A stretch of DNA of 64,000 nt, from assembly GCF_000021745.1 (NCBI RefSeq), contig NC_011666.1, positions 2,366,501 to 2,430,500 of the forward strand, in the 5' to 3' direction. Both the position numbers and the translations under genes were made by a program. This DNA comes from Methylocella silvestris BL2. GTDB taxonomy: Bacteria; Pseudomonadota; Alphaproteobacteria; Rhizobiales; Beijerinckiaceae. This document shows positions 36,002 through 45,445 of this stretch, piece by piece. How positions within the stretch are numbered: the first letter of the stretch is position 1; each line of letters starts with the position of its first letter. The notes below the pieces were generated by a model. It saw nothing but the letters and a program-made list of their open reading frames with translations, did not search any database and was not told where the DNA came from.

Positions 36002-36594
36002 GTGATCCTCAAAAAACGGACTGGACAGGGACGATTTCGGTTCAAGACAGGCGGCGATCCCTCCGGCGTCTTCGATCCGATGTCCTTGCTTGAATAGCGC
36101 GACGACGCGGTCAGGACGCTGCGCGAAAGTCGGCTCCCTGTTTCGGCGTCATGCTCCCTCGCGGCAAAGCTTGCGCCCGCCTCGACCCTTCGGCATCACG
36201 TGCTTATCAAAAAAGCATCGCCCCTGTCAGGTCAGGATCGCAAATTTGTTAATCGCCTTAGGCGCCGGAAAGGCGCATGGCGGGCGCCGGCCCTCGCGGC
36301 GCGGACTCCGCCCGCCGAAAAAATGCCGCGAGGATCAGGTTGTTGGAGTCGGGCGCCGCCCCCTCGCGAGACGCCGGCATTCTGTGATGGGAAGGCCACG
36401 CGGGCGCGAAATCCTGCGCTGCGCCGGAGCGGGCCCTAGCGGCCAGGCTATGGGCGGTGTAGCTAGAGCGTGCGGGGCGTACGGGATTTGAGTTTCATGA
36501 TGTCGAGCATGACCGTTTCCGCAAACGCTTCTGGCCGCGCCGTTTTCAGGCGGCAGGCGCCGGCGCGTCGTCTCGCCGCGGGGCCGTCGCGTCG
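36002..36594. other. Intergenic region between pepA and lptG; lptF not present
   Basis: This 593-nt gap carries the divergent promoters of pepA and the LPS-export operon. In related genomes lptF occupies the position before lptG; lptF needs about 1.15 kb, so it cannot be here, and I find no LptF-like peptide in any frame. A 32-codon frame beginning at an ATG near 36499 ends overlapping the lptG ATG as ATGA, but has no family resemblance. No RNA gene or terminator is recognisable. Confidence 0.5.
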
Positions 36595-37680
36595 ATGATC
36601 GGCTGGACCCTCGGCCGCTATTTTTCGGCGCGCTTCCTGACGCTGATCCTCGCGGTCTTCGTGACGATCTGCGGCATGGTGTTCGTCGTCGATTTCGTCG
36701 AGATGCTGCGCCGCACCACCGACCTCCCCGACGCCTCGCCGCGGTCGGTCGCCCTGCTGGCGATGCTGAGAGCGCCGTCCGCTTCTGAGCAATTGATGCC
36801 TTTTTGCGTTCTCTGCGGCTCCATGGCCGCCTTTCTTGACCTTACCCGCAAGCTGGAGCTCCTGATCGCCCGCGCCGTCGGCGTCTCGGTCTGGGGCTTT
36901 CTCGTCCCGCCGATCGCGATCGCGATCGTCATCGGGATCGGCTCCGTCATGCTCTTCAACCCCGTCTCTGCCGCCATGAAGCAGCGCGCCGACAAGATCG
37001 AGGTGGAGATCTTCGGCCGCCTGACGCAGCAGAACGCCGACGCCGATATCTGGATCCGGCAGAAAAGCGTCGATGGCGACGCTATTATCAAGGCGAGAAC
37101 TATGTCGCGCGACGGTTCGCGCCTGACAAAGCCGACCGTCTATATCTATGACGATCACGATAAGTTTGAGGCTGAGGTCGAGGCGGAACACGCGCAATTG
37201 AGCGACGGGGTGTGGCGCTTCGAGCAGGCGCGCATCCTCATGCCGGGCGAAGAGACGATCGAGACCAGCGTTTATCTGCTCGCCTCGAACCTGACCCCGG
37301 CCCAGGTGGCGCGGGGACCGATCTCGCCGCAATCTGTCGCATTTTGGGACCTTGACGCCGCGCGGCGTCAAACCGACAGGGCGGGACTCGACTCCACGGC
37401 GTATAAGCTGCAATTTCAATCGCTTTTGGCGCGACCGCTGCTGTTCGTCGCGATGGTTCTGATCGCTGCGGCCTTTTCCTTAAGGTTTTTCCGATTTGGT
37501 GGAATCGAGAAAATGGTTGGCGGTGGCGTGGCGGCTGGCTTCGTGCTTTATGTGGCGACCAAGCTGGTCGGCGACCTCGGCGGCGCGGGCCTTGTCAGCG
37601 CCCCCGTGGCCGCCTGGTCGCCTGCCGTTATCGCGAGCATGCTTGGCGCGCTCGCCTTGTTGAATCAGGAGGATGGGTGA
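36595..37680 (+). CDS. lptG: LPS export ABC transporter permease LptG
   Basis: LptG, with LptF and the ATPase LptB, extracts LPS from the inner membrane. The 361-residue product has three N-terminal helices (LGRYFSARFLTLILAVFVTI and following; VDFVEMLRRTTDLPD is the LptG-type segment), a periplasmic beta-jellyroll (about 105-270), and three C-terminal helices (LLFVAMVLIAAAFSLRFF; VGGGVAAGFVLYVATKLVGD). The match is to LptG rather than LptF. It overlaps lptD by one base (TGATG), so the LPS-export genes are coupled. Its usual upstream partner lptF is not in this window. Confidence 0.92.
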   Translation: MIGWTLGRYFSARFLTLILAVFVTICGMVFVVDFVEMLRRTTDLPDASPRSVALLAMLRAPSASEQLMPFCVLCGSMAAFLDLTRKLELLIARAVGVSVWGFLVPPIAIAIVIGIGSVMLFNPVSAAMKQRADKIEVEIFGRLTQQNADADIWIRQKSVDGDAIIKARTMSRDGSRLTKPTVYIYDDHDKFEAEVEAEHAQLSDGVWRFEQARILMPGEETIETSVYLLASNLTPAQVARGPISPQSVAFWDLDAARRQTDRAGLDSTAYKLQFQSLLARPLLFVAMVLIAAAFSLRFFRFGGIEKMVGGGVAAGFVLYVATKLVGDLGGAGLVSAPVAAWSPAVIASMLGALALLNQEDG

Positions 37681-40349
37681 TGGGGCGGCGTTTTTGCCCC
37701 AACAGTGTCGCGGCTCTTCCAACCGGCCTTGGCGGCGCTCCGAAAGCCGCCGCAGAGGCCGTTGGCGCTCGCGCTCTTGCCCGCGCCGCGCTCCGGCTGG
37801 CGGCGCTCTGCCTCGCCGGGCTTGGCGTCGCGGGCCTCGCCCTTTCCATGCCGACCGCCGCGGCCGCACAATCGGCGGCGCCCCCAGCCAAGACATCCCC
37901 CGCCAATCCCGCGGCAAAGGCTGCGCCTGCGGCCCCGGCCGATCCGAACAAGATGGTGGTCGAGGCGGACGAGCTGCGTCAGGACGAAGTCAAGAACACA
38001 GTCTCCGCCGTGGGCTCGGCGCGCGTCTATTACAAAGGCCGTCTGCTCGAGGCCGATCGCGTCACACTTGACCGCAACAGCGGGCGCGTCGTCGCGGAGG
38101 GGCATGCCAAACGCACCGAAGCCGACGGGACGATCCTTTACGGCGATTATTTCGATCTGACCGATGACTTCCGCGACGGCTTCATCCACAGCCTGCGCAT
38201 CGAGACGACCGACAAGACCTATTTCAGCGCCCCCTTCGCCGAACGCATCAATGAAGACACCACGGTCTTCACCAAGGGCACCTATACGGCCTGCGCCGCC
38301 TGCGGATCGAATTATGACCGTCCGCCGCTGTGGCGGGTGCGCGCCAAGCGCATCATCCACAAAAACGACGAGCAGATGCTCTATTACGAGAATGCGACCG
38401 TCGAGCTGTTCGGCATGCCGGTCGTCTACATGCCGTATTTCTCCTCGCCCGATCCCTCGGTCACGCGCAAATCCGGCGTGCTGATGCCGAGTCTCGTGAC
38501 GAAATCGGCGCTGGGCTATGGCTTCGGCGTGCCGATTTTCTGGGCGCTCGCGCCGGATTACGACATCACCTTCACGCCGACATATCTGTCAAAACAGGGC
38601 TTCCTGGCGAGCGGCGAATGGCGCCAGCGGCTTGAGCACGGCGAATATTACATTCGCGCCAATGGAATCGACCAGCTGGAAAAATCCGCCTTCCCCGTGT
38701 CGCCCTGGGGCGCGGCCGATATCAGGATGCGCGGCTCGCTCGAAAGCAAGGGCGAGGTGCAGATCGCCGACCATTGGAAGTTCGGCTGGCAGTTCATCGT
38801 GCTGTCGGACAAATGGTTCCTCAACGATTACAACATCCCGAGCCAGACGCTCTCGTCGAATTACATCAACGAGACGACGACGACGGCCTATCTGATCGGC
38901 CAGGACCGCGGCTATTTCGACCTGCGCGGATATCGTTTCGAGGGCCTCTCCTCGCATGACATCCAGCCGCAGCAGACCGCCGCCTACCCCGTCTTCGACT
39001 ACAACAGGACCTTCGACGTCGACCCCGCCAGTTCCTATGGAATTGGCGGACAGATCGAAGCGGATTTCAATCTGGCGAGCCTTTCCGCTGCGACCGCGAG
39101 CTTCCAGTCGGTCGGCACGCAGGTGCTCGACAACGCCTTCTCGCTCTATCCGGCCTGCACCAATTACGTTCCCGGTCGCGTCGCCGGCACATGCCTTCTG
39201 CGCGGCATCGCCGGGATCTACACGCGCGCGTCCCTCGACGTGTCATGGAAACGCCAATACATCGACCCGGTCGGCGAAGTCTGGACGCCCTTCGCCTTCA
39301 CGCGAGTCAATGGCGAAATTCTCGACCTGACCACGACCGGCTCGTTCGGCTTCGCCTCTTCGGCAGGATCTTCGGCGATATACAATTCAGCGCAGCTGCC
39401 CTTCCTGCAGAACACGCAAGACGCCGCCTTCGGCGCCCTGAACCCCGGCGTCGGCTTCGAGTATCGCTATCCCTTCTTCGCAAAAACGAGCTTCGGCTCG
39501 GTGAGCGTGACGCCGATCGGCCAGATCATCGCGCGGCCGAATAATCAGATCGGCTCTTATGGGCAGGCCAACCTCGACGCGCAGAGCCTCGTTTTCGACG
39601 AGGCCTCGCTGTTCCAATGGGACAAATATTCAGGCTACGACCGCTTCGAAACCGGCACGAGAGCCAATTACGGCGGACAGGCGACGCTGAATTTCCAGGA
39701 GGGCGGCTACATCAATGTCATTGGCGGCCAGTCCTATCAGCTCGCCGGCACCAACGCCTATGCGACCCCCGACGCCGCCAATGTCGGCCTCAGCTCCGGC
39801 CTCGACACGCGCCTGTCGGACTATGTCGGCGCCGTCACGGTTGCGCCAAGTTCGGCCTTCGCGCTGACGACGAAGGGCCGCTTCGACGTCAACGGTTTTG
39901 CGCCAAGACGCATCGACGTCGTCGGAACTTATAACCTCGGCGCCTGGACGGGCGGAATTCAATACGCGAATTACCAGGCGCAGCCTGAGATCGGCTATTA
40001 TGTCCGCCGCCAGGGCCTCGCCTTCAACAGCCGCTATAAGGTCAGCGACAATTATTGGGCTCAAGGCAACATCACCTTCGACATGAGCCGCCAGTTCTAT
40101 CCCGCCTCGCTCGTCGGCTTCACAAATCCCGGCCCCTTCGCCATCGCCGCCTTCGGCCTCGGCGCCGGCTATCAGGACGATTGCACCACCCTCTCGGTCA
40201 ATTTTTCCTCCGTCTATCAGGATAATGGCAATGGCGGCCTGACGCGCAATCAGACCGTGCTGGTTCAGCTGGAGCTGCGCACGCTGGGCCAGATCAAGCT
40301 CAGCCAGACTTTCAGCAATACGAGCAACCTCGACGGCCTGAATTATTGA
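37680..40349 (+). CDS. lptD: LPS-assembly outer-membrane protein LptD
   Basis: LptD is the beta-barrel that inserts LPS into the outer leaflet together with LptE. The product (889 residues) has a long N-terminal Ala-rich leader with a signal peptide (LAALCLAGLGVAGLALSM). A periplasmic OstA/LptA-like jellyroll follows (about 90-190: VVEADELRQDEVKNTVSAVG). A large beta-barrel rich in aromatic residues fills the rest. A Cys pair (CAACG) lies in the region before the barrel. The ATG at 37680 shares its first base with the lptG stop. Confidence 0.93.
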   Translation: MGRRFCPNSVAALPTGLGGAPKAAAEAVGARALARAALRLAALCLAGLGVAGLALSMPTAAAAQSAAPPAKTSPANPAAKAAPAAPADPNKMVVEADELRQDEVKNTVSAVGSARVYYKGRLLEADRVTLDRNSGRVVAEGHAKRTEADGTILYGDYFDLTDDFRDGFIHSLRIETTDKTYFSAPFAERINEDTTVFTKGTYTACAACGSNYDRPPLWRVRAKRIIHKNDEQMLYYENATVELFGMPVVYMPYFSSPDPSVTRKSGVLMPSLVTKSALGYGFGVPIFWALAPDYDITFTPTYLSKQGFLASGEWRQRLEHGEYYIRANGIDQLEKSAFPVSPWGAADIRMRGSLESKGEVQIADHWKFGWQFIVLSDKWFLNDYNIPSQTLSSNYINETTTTAYLIGQDRGYFDLRGYRFEGLSSHDIQPQQTAAYPVFDYNRTFDVDPASSYGIGGQIEADFNLASLSAATASFQSVGTQVLDNAFSLYPACTNYVPGRVAGTCLLRGIAGIYTRASLDVSWKRQYIDPVGEVWTPFAFTRVNGEILDLTTTGSFGFASSAGSSAIYNSAQLPFLQNTQDAAFGALNPGVGFEYRYPFFAKTSFGSVSVTPIGQIIARPNNQIGSYGQANLDAQSLVFDEASLFQWDKYSGYDRFETGTRANYGGQATLNFQEGGYINVIGGQSYQLAGTNAYATPDAANVGLSSGLDTRLSDYVGAVTVAPSSAFALTTKGRFDVNGFAPRRIDVVGTYNLGAWTGGIQYANYQAQPEIGYYVRRQGLAFNSRYKVSDNYWAQGNITFDMSRQFYPASLVGFTNPGPFAIAAFGLGAGYQDDCTTLSVNFSSVYQDNGNGGLTRNQTVLVQLELRTLGQIKLSQTFSNTSNLDGLNY

Positions 40350-40484
40350 CCGGTCCAGAATTGACTGCCTTTTCCCAACCCAACATGTTTCAACGCAACG
40401 ATGCGGCGCGGTCGCCTGATCGGCCGCAGAATCTTAAGCGGTCCGAAAAGCCGCGATCGAACAAAACAGGGAGAACTGCGGAGA

Positions 40485-41432
40485 ATGACCGAAGTGCGTA
40501 AGGCCGGCGCTTATGCGGGCGTTCTTCTGAAAGCGCGCCTCTTTGCCGCGGTTGTCGCCGCGGCGCCCTTCGCCGCCGCTTGTCCCGTCCATGCCCAGGC
40601 CATCGTCGCCAGCATCAACGGCGATCCGATCACGAATATCGACATCGACCAGCGCATGAAGCTGCTGCGCGTGCTGCGCAAGCCGGCGACCCGCGAGGCG
40701 GCGATCGAGAGTCTGTTCAGGGACCGCCTGCAAATTCATGAGGCCGAGAAATATGGCGTCAATCCGCGCGACGCCGATATTTCGCAGCAGATCGTCAAGA
40801 CGGCGACGGAAATGAATTTGCAGCCGCAGGCGCTGCTCTCCGCGCTCCAGGCCGCCGGCGTCTCCGAGGACCAGTTCAAATCCTATTTTCGCGCCAATCT
40901 TGCCTTCACCGTTCTGGTGCAGGCGCTGAACAAGGGCGTCGAGGCGAGCGAGACGCAGGTGCGCGCCGAGCTTGAAAAGCAGGGCGGCAAGGCCGCCGCC
41001 GGCACCTCCTATACCGTGCAGCAAATCATCTTTACGCTGCCGATTGGAACGACGCCCGCGATCCTCGCCGCCCGATCCAAGGAGGCCGAGCAGCTGCGCA
41101 GCCGTTTCACCGATTGCAAGAGCGGCGCGGAGATGGCGCGCACGCTGAACGACGTCACCGTGCGCGACCAGTTGACGCGCAGCTCGCATGAGCTTGGCGA
41201 ACAGCTCCGGCAATTGCTCGACAAGACGGCGATCGGACGTTTAACGCCGCCGCAACGCTCGACATCCGGTCTTGAGATGGTGGCCGTCTGCGCGCGCGGC
41301 CCGGCCAAGGACGATACGGCAATCCGTCAGACGATCGCGCAAAAACTGCTCGCCGCGCATATTCAGGAGGACGGGGAGCGCCGTCTCAAGGAATTGCGCG
41401 ATCGAGCCGTCATTGTGAAATCCACGCCCTGA
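40485..41432 (+). CDS. surA: SurA-type periplasmic chaperone/peptidyl-prolyl isomerase
   Basis: This is a periplasmic folding factor for outer-membrane proteins. From the ATG at 40485 (GGAG 6 nt upstream) the product is 315 residues with a signal peptide ending near CPVHAQA. The SurA N-terminal domain is clear (IVASINGDPITNIDIDQRMK, then REAAIESLFRDRLQIHEAEK). The C-terminal part, about 175-290, corresponds to one PpiC/parvulin-like domain (SYTVQQIIFTLP) but is divergent, so isomerase activity is uncertain. The position between lptD and pdxA is the usual place of surA. Confidence 0.88.
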   Translation: MTEVRKAGAYAGVLLKARLFAAVVAAAPFAAACPVHAQAIVASINGDPITNIDIDQRMKLLRVLRKPATREAAIESLFRDRLQIHEAEKYGVNPRDADISQQIVKTATEMNLQPQALLSALQAAGVSEDQFKSYFRANLAFTVLVQALNKGVEASETQVRAELEKQGGKAAAGTSYTVQQIIFTLPIGTTPAILAARSKEAEQLRSRFTDCKSGAEMARTLNDVTVRDQLTRSSHELGEQLRQLLDKTAIGRLTPPQRSTSGLEMVAVCARGPAKDDTAIRQTIAQKLLAAHIQEDGERRLKELRDRAVIVKSTP

Positions 41433-41514
41433 AGTCGGGGAAGGCGCGCCTGCGGTCGCCCGGGATCTGGCGCGCTCGAGGACAGCGCAAATCAGGTCAA
41501 AGGGCGCCCGTCAC

Positions 41515-42551
<1,037 letters not shown>

Positions 42552-42552
<1 letters not shown>

Positions 42553-43418
42553 TGTCCGGCGAGACCGACGATCTGCCCCCTTTGCGTGAGATCGTCGCGG
42601 CGTTCGGCCTCGACGCAAAAAAATCGCTCGGGCAGAATTTTCTGTTCGACCTCAATCTGACTGGCCGCATCGCCCGCGCCGCGGGACCGCAGGACGCCGC
42701 GCTGATTCTTGAAGTCGGCCCGGGTCCCGGGGGATTAACCCGCGCGCTGCTCACGGAGGGCGCGCGCAAAGTGATCGCCATCGAGCGCGACGAGCGCTGC
42801 CTGCCGGCGCTGCGGCAGATCGCGGATCATTATCCCGGCCGTCTCGAGATTATCGCCGGCGATGCGCTCGGCGCCGATGTCGCGGCTCTGGCGGGGGACG
42901 CCCGTCCCGCCCGCATCTGCGCCAATCTTCCTTACAATGTCGCGACCGCGCTGCTGACGCGCTGGATCGAAAGCGAGCCATGGCCGCCCTGGTTCGACCG
43001 CCTCATCTTGATGTTTCAGCGCGAGGTCGCCGAGCGGATCGTCGCGACGCCGGCGCAGCGCGCCGCCTATGGCCGTCTCGCCGTATTGTGCAACTGGCGC
43101 TGCGAAACCCGCATCCTGTTCGATGTGTCGCCATCCGCCTTCACGCCCCCGCCGAAGGTGACGTCGAGCGTGGTCGAGCTTCGCCCGCGCGCGGCTCCCC
43201 TAGCCTGCGAAGCGCGGCTGCTGTCGCTAGTGACGCAGGCGGCTTTCGGGCAGCGGCGCAAGATGCTGCGGCAATCGCTGAAATCGCTCGGGGCGGACGA
43301 CGCCGCCGCGATCCTTGCCGCCGCCGGCGTCGATCCGACCGCGCGCGCCGAGGAGATCGATATCGAGGGTTTTGCGGCCCTGGCTCGCGCGCTCGGCGAA
43401 CGGCGGCTTGCGCCGTGA
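42552..43418 (+). CDS. rsmA: 16S rRNA (adenine-1518/1519 N6,N6)-dimethyltransferase RsmA (KsgA)
   Basis: RsmA dimethylates two adjacent adenines in the helix 45 loop of 16S rRNA during 30S maturation. The 288-residue product has the family N-terminus [23 protein letters not shown] motif [16 protein letters not shown], the acidic residue in [11 protein letters not shown], and the catalytic NLPYNVAT box. A C-terminal helical domain ([17 protein letters not shown]) is present. The order surA-pdxA-rsmA is conserved in proteobacteria. Confidence 0.96.
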
Positions 43419-43447
43419 CGGGCGCGACGGCAGGACCGGCGGGATTT

Positions 43448-44305
43448 TCAATTCTCGGTGGGACGCACCTTTTTCATGAACAGGCTGACGATCAGCGCAT
43501 GGGCGACATGCTCCGCCATGCATTGGTAGCCAAGATCATTCAGATGAAATCCGTCCTGCGCCATCAGATGAAGATTGGCGCGCGTCTGCGCGATGAAGCG
43601 CATGGCGTCGTAGCGGCTGACATAGAGGACGTTCTCTTCCGCCGCGACGCGCTTTAGGGCGTCGCGGATCTCGGCATAATTGCTGTCGCGGACCAGCCGC
43701 GGCGCATATTGCAGCCCGACCAGGACGACGTCGGTCTGGTTGTCCTTGAGCCATTGAACGGTCGAGCGAACCGTCGCCGCGAAATCGCTGGCGGGGACTC
43801 GCGCCAGCGCGTCATTGGTGCCTGTCTGCCACAAGACGAGATCGGGTTTTTTCAGCGCGACCTCGCTCTTGATGCGTTCGGCCGTGCTCTCCGCCACCTC
43901 CCCCGGCAGGCCGCGATTGATGATGATGACGTCCTCGCCCTTGAACGTATTTTCAAGGATGGCTTCGAGCTGCGAGGGATAGGTCTTGGCCGCGTTGGAG
44001 GAGCCCGTCCCGGCGGTCGAGGACGAGCCGATCGCGAGGATCGTGACCGTTTCGCGCTTTTGCAGCGCCGCGGTAAAATTCGGCAGGGCGATCGGACCGG
44101 CGAGATCGGACGCCGGGACGTCGCAGGACGCGCTGAGCGGCGGCGCGACCATCGCAGGAGGAGCGGCCGCACCAGAGTGCGCGACCGGCGCGACGGAAGA
44201 CGGCGCATCCTGCGCCTGCGCGAGCGGCGCGAAGCAGACCAGCGCCGCTAGCGCGCCCGCGCGGGCCGATCCGCCGGTAGTCTTGCGCGCCATTCCGAAG
44301 CCCAT
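43448..44305 (-). CDS. Secreted SGNH/GDSL-type hydrolase
   Basis: From the ATG at 44305 the product is 285 residues, with a signal peptide (ALAALVCFAPLAQAQ) and an Ala/Pro-rich linker. The SGNH blocks are present: block I ILAIGSSSTAGTG with the catalytic Ser, block II Gly in NRGLPGEVAE, block III GTND in LWQTGTNDALARV, and block V DGFHLNDLGY with Asp and His. The acyl substrate is unknown. Its start overlaps the 3' end of the OpgC-like acyltransferase gene, hinting that both act on a cell-envelope polymer. The alternative ATG at 44293 lacks a better ribosome-binding site. Confidence 0.85.
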   Translation of the reverse strand: MGFGMARKTTGGSARAGALAALVCFAPLAQAQDAPSSVAPVAHSGAAAPPAMVAPPLSASCDVPASDLAGPIALPNFTAALQKRETVTILAIGSSSTAGTGSSNAAKTYPSQLEAILENTFKGEDVIIINRGLPGEVAESTAERIKSEVALKKPDLVLWQTGTNDALARVPASDFAATVRSTVQWLKDNQTDVVLVGLQYAPRLVRDSNYAEIRDALKRVAAEENVLYVSRYDAMRFIAQTRANLHLMAQDGFHLNDLGYQCMAEHVAHALIVSLFMKKVRPTEN

Positions 44306-45348
44306 GCGACAAGTCCCATGACTGTCAGTCCGAGGATAACGATCAGCGCATCGGTTGCAACATGTCCGCCATAGACAAAGCGAACTATCTGGCAAATGAG
44401 GCTGAGCAGCGATGCGGCGCAGAATACATTCAGCGAGTTTCGCCCAAGTAGAGAAAGAAATTTTCCCCCGGCTGGAGACCAGCGCTCGATCGTTGCATAG
44501 GCGCCCGCGAAAAGCGCAGTCAAAGCTAGACTGTGAATAAGACGGGCGGGCGACAGAAACGTCTTGTCGAACATAAAGAGAAGCTTCGGCTGCGGCACCG
44601 ATATCGGGCTCGGCGAGAAATTCATCATCGCCAGAACCGCGCCCGCCGCGACGATCGGGATGGCGAGCCGGCGCAGGCTCTGCCTGTGGCGCCGGGCAAA
44701 CCCGCCGAGCCCGTCCGCGCCGCCGAGGATGAAGCCGAGGCAATAGATAAACTGCCAGCTCAGCGGATTGAAAAACCAGGTGCCCTCGATCGGCCAGGTT
44801 GGAAAATTAATCCCGGAGATCAGCGCGAATGTATAGATTGCGACGGATGCCGGCGCGAGCGCCGCCGGCGCGTAGCGTTGCGTCAGGGCGATGAGCGGCG
44901 CGATGAACATCAGCACGACATAGAGCGGCAGAATGTTGAAATAGCCCAGCTGATGCGTCAGCAGCACCAGTCCGATATGGGCCTCTACCGGCTGATTGAA
45001 AACAGCCGACGCATTGTGCCAATCGATCATGAAGGGCGCGTCAAGCAGGAGCGAAGCGGCGGCCAACAGGGCGATTGCGACTTCGGTGATCACCGTCTGC
45101 GCGACATAGACATTCAGCGCCCGGCCCTCGAGGCGGAACACCACAGCGCCCGGCTTGAGCCCCGCGATCGGTCCGTCGACGAGCTTGCGCAGCGCGACGC
45201 CGGCCAGAAACACGAACAGCTCGGCCGAGTCGGACAGCGAAACATTGCGGAAGGTGAAGCGCTCGAAATAAAGCCCTGGGATATGATTGATGAAAATCGT
45301 GACGAGAGCGAAGCCGCGCCAGAAATCGATCTCGTTCGGTGCGCGCAT
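44248..45348 (-). CDS. OpgC-domain membrane acyltransferase
   Basis: This is a polytopic membrane protein of the OpgC/acyltransferase-3-like family, which decorates osmoregulated periplasmic glucans with succinyl groups. From the ATG at 45348 it has 366 residues and about ten hydrophobic helices. The family N-terminus NEIDFWRGFALVTIFINHIP is followed by FRNVSLSDSAELFVFLAG, both hallmark segments of OpgC. The substrate polymer in this organism is unknown. It overlaps the SGNH hydrolase gene by 58 nt. Confidence 0.86.
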   Translation of the reverse strand: MRAPNEIDFWRGFALVTIFINHIPGLYFERFTFRNVSLSDSAELFVFLAGVALRKLVDGPIAGLKPGAVVFRLEGRALNVYVAQTVITEVAIALLAAASLLLDAPFMIDWHNASAVFNQPVEAHIGLVLLTHQLGYFNILPLYVVLMFIAPLIALTQRYAPAALAPASVAIYTFALISGINFPTWPIEGTWFFNPLSWQFIYCLGFILGGADGLGGFARRHRQSLRRLAIPIVAAGAVLAMMNFSPSPISVPQPKLLFMFDKTFLSPARLIHSLALTALFAGAYATIERWSPAGGKFLSLLGRNSLNVFCAASLLSLICQIVRFVYGGHVATDALIVILGLTVMGLVAWASEWRARLPADRPARAR

Positions 45349-45445
45349 CGGGGTTCCAAATGTCCCCTGCCGCGGGGCTTTTGCAATCCTTTCCGCAAAA
45401 ACCGGCAAAGTGGAGACAATTGTGCTTGATCGCGCGCGGCGGTCT

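Noticed and set aside
34121-36097. 658-codon plus-strand frame opposite pepA and holC
   Set aside because: It is the antisense shadow of two clear minus-strand genes in high-GC DNA; the translation has shadow-type composition and no family.
36463-37419. 318-codon minus-strand frame opposite lptG
   Set aside because: Shadow of lptG with a biased Arg/Asp/His composition and no family.
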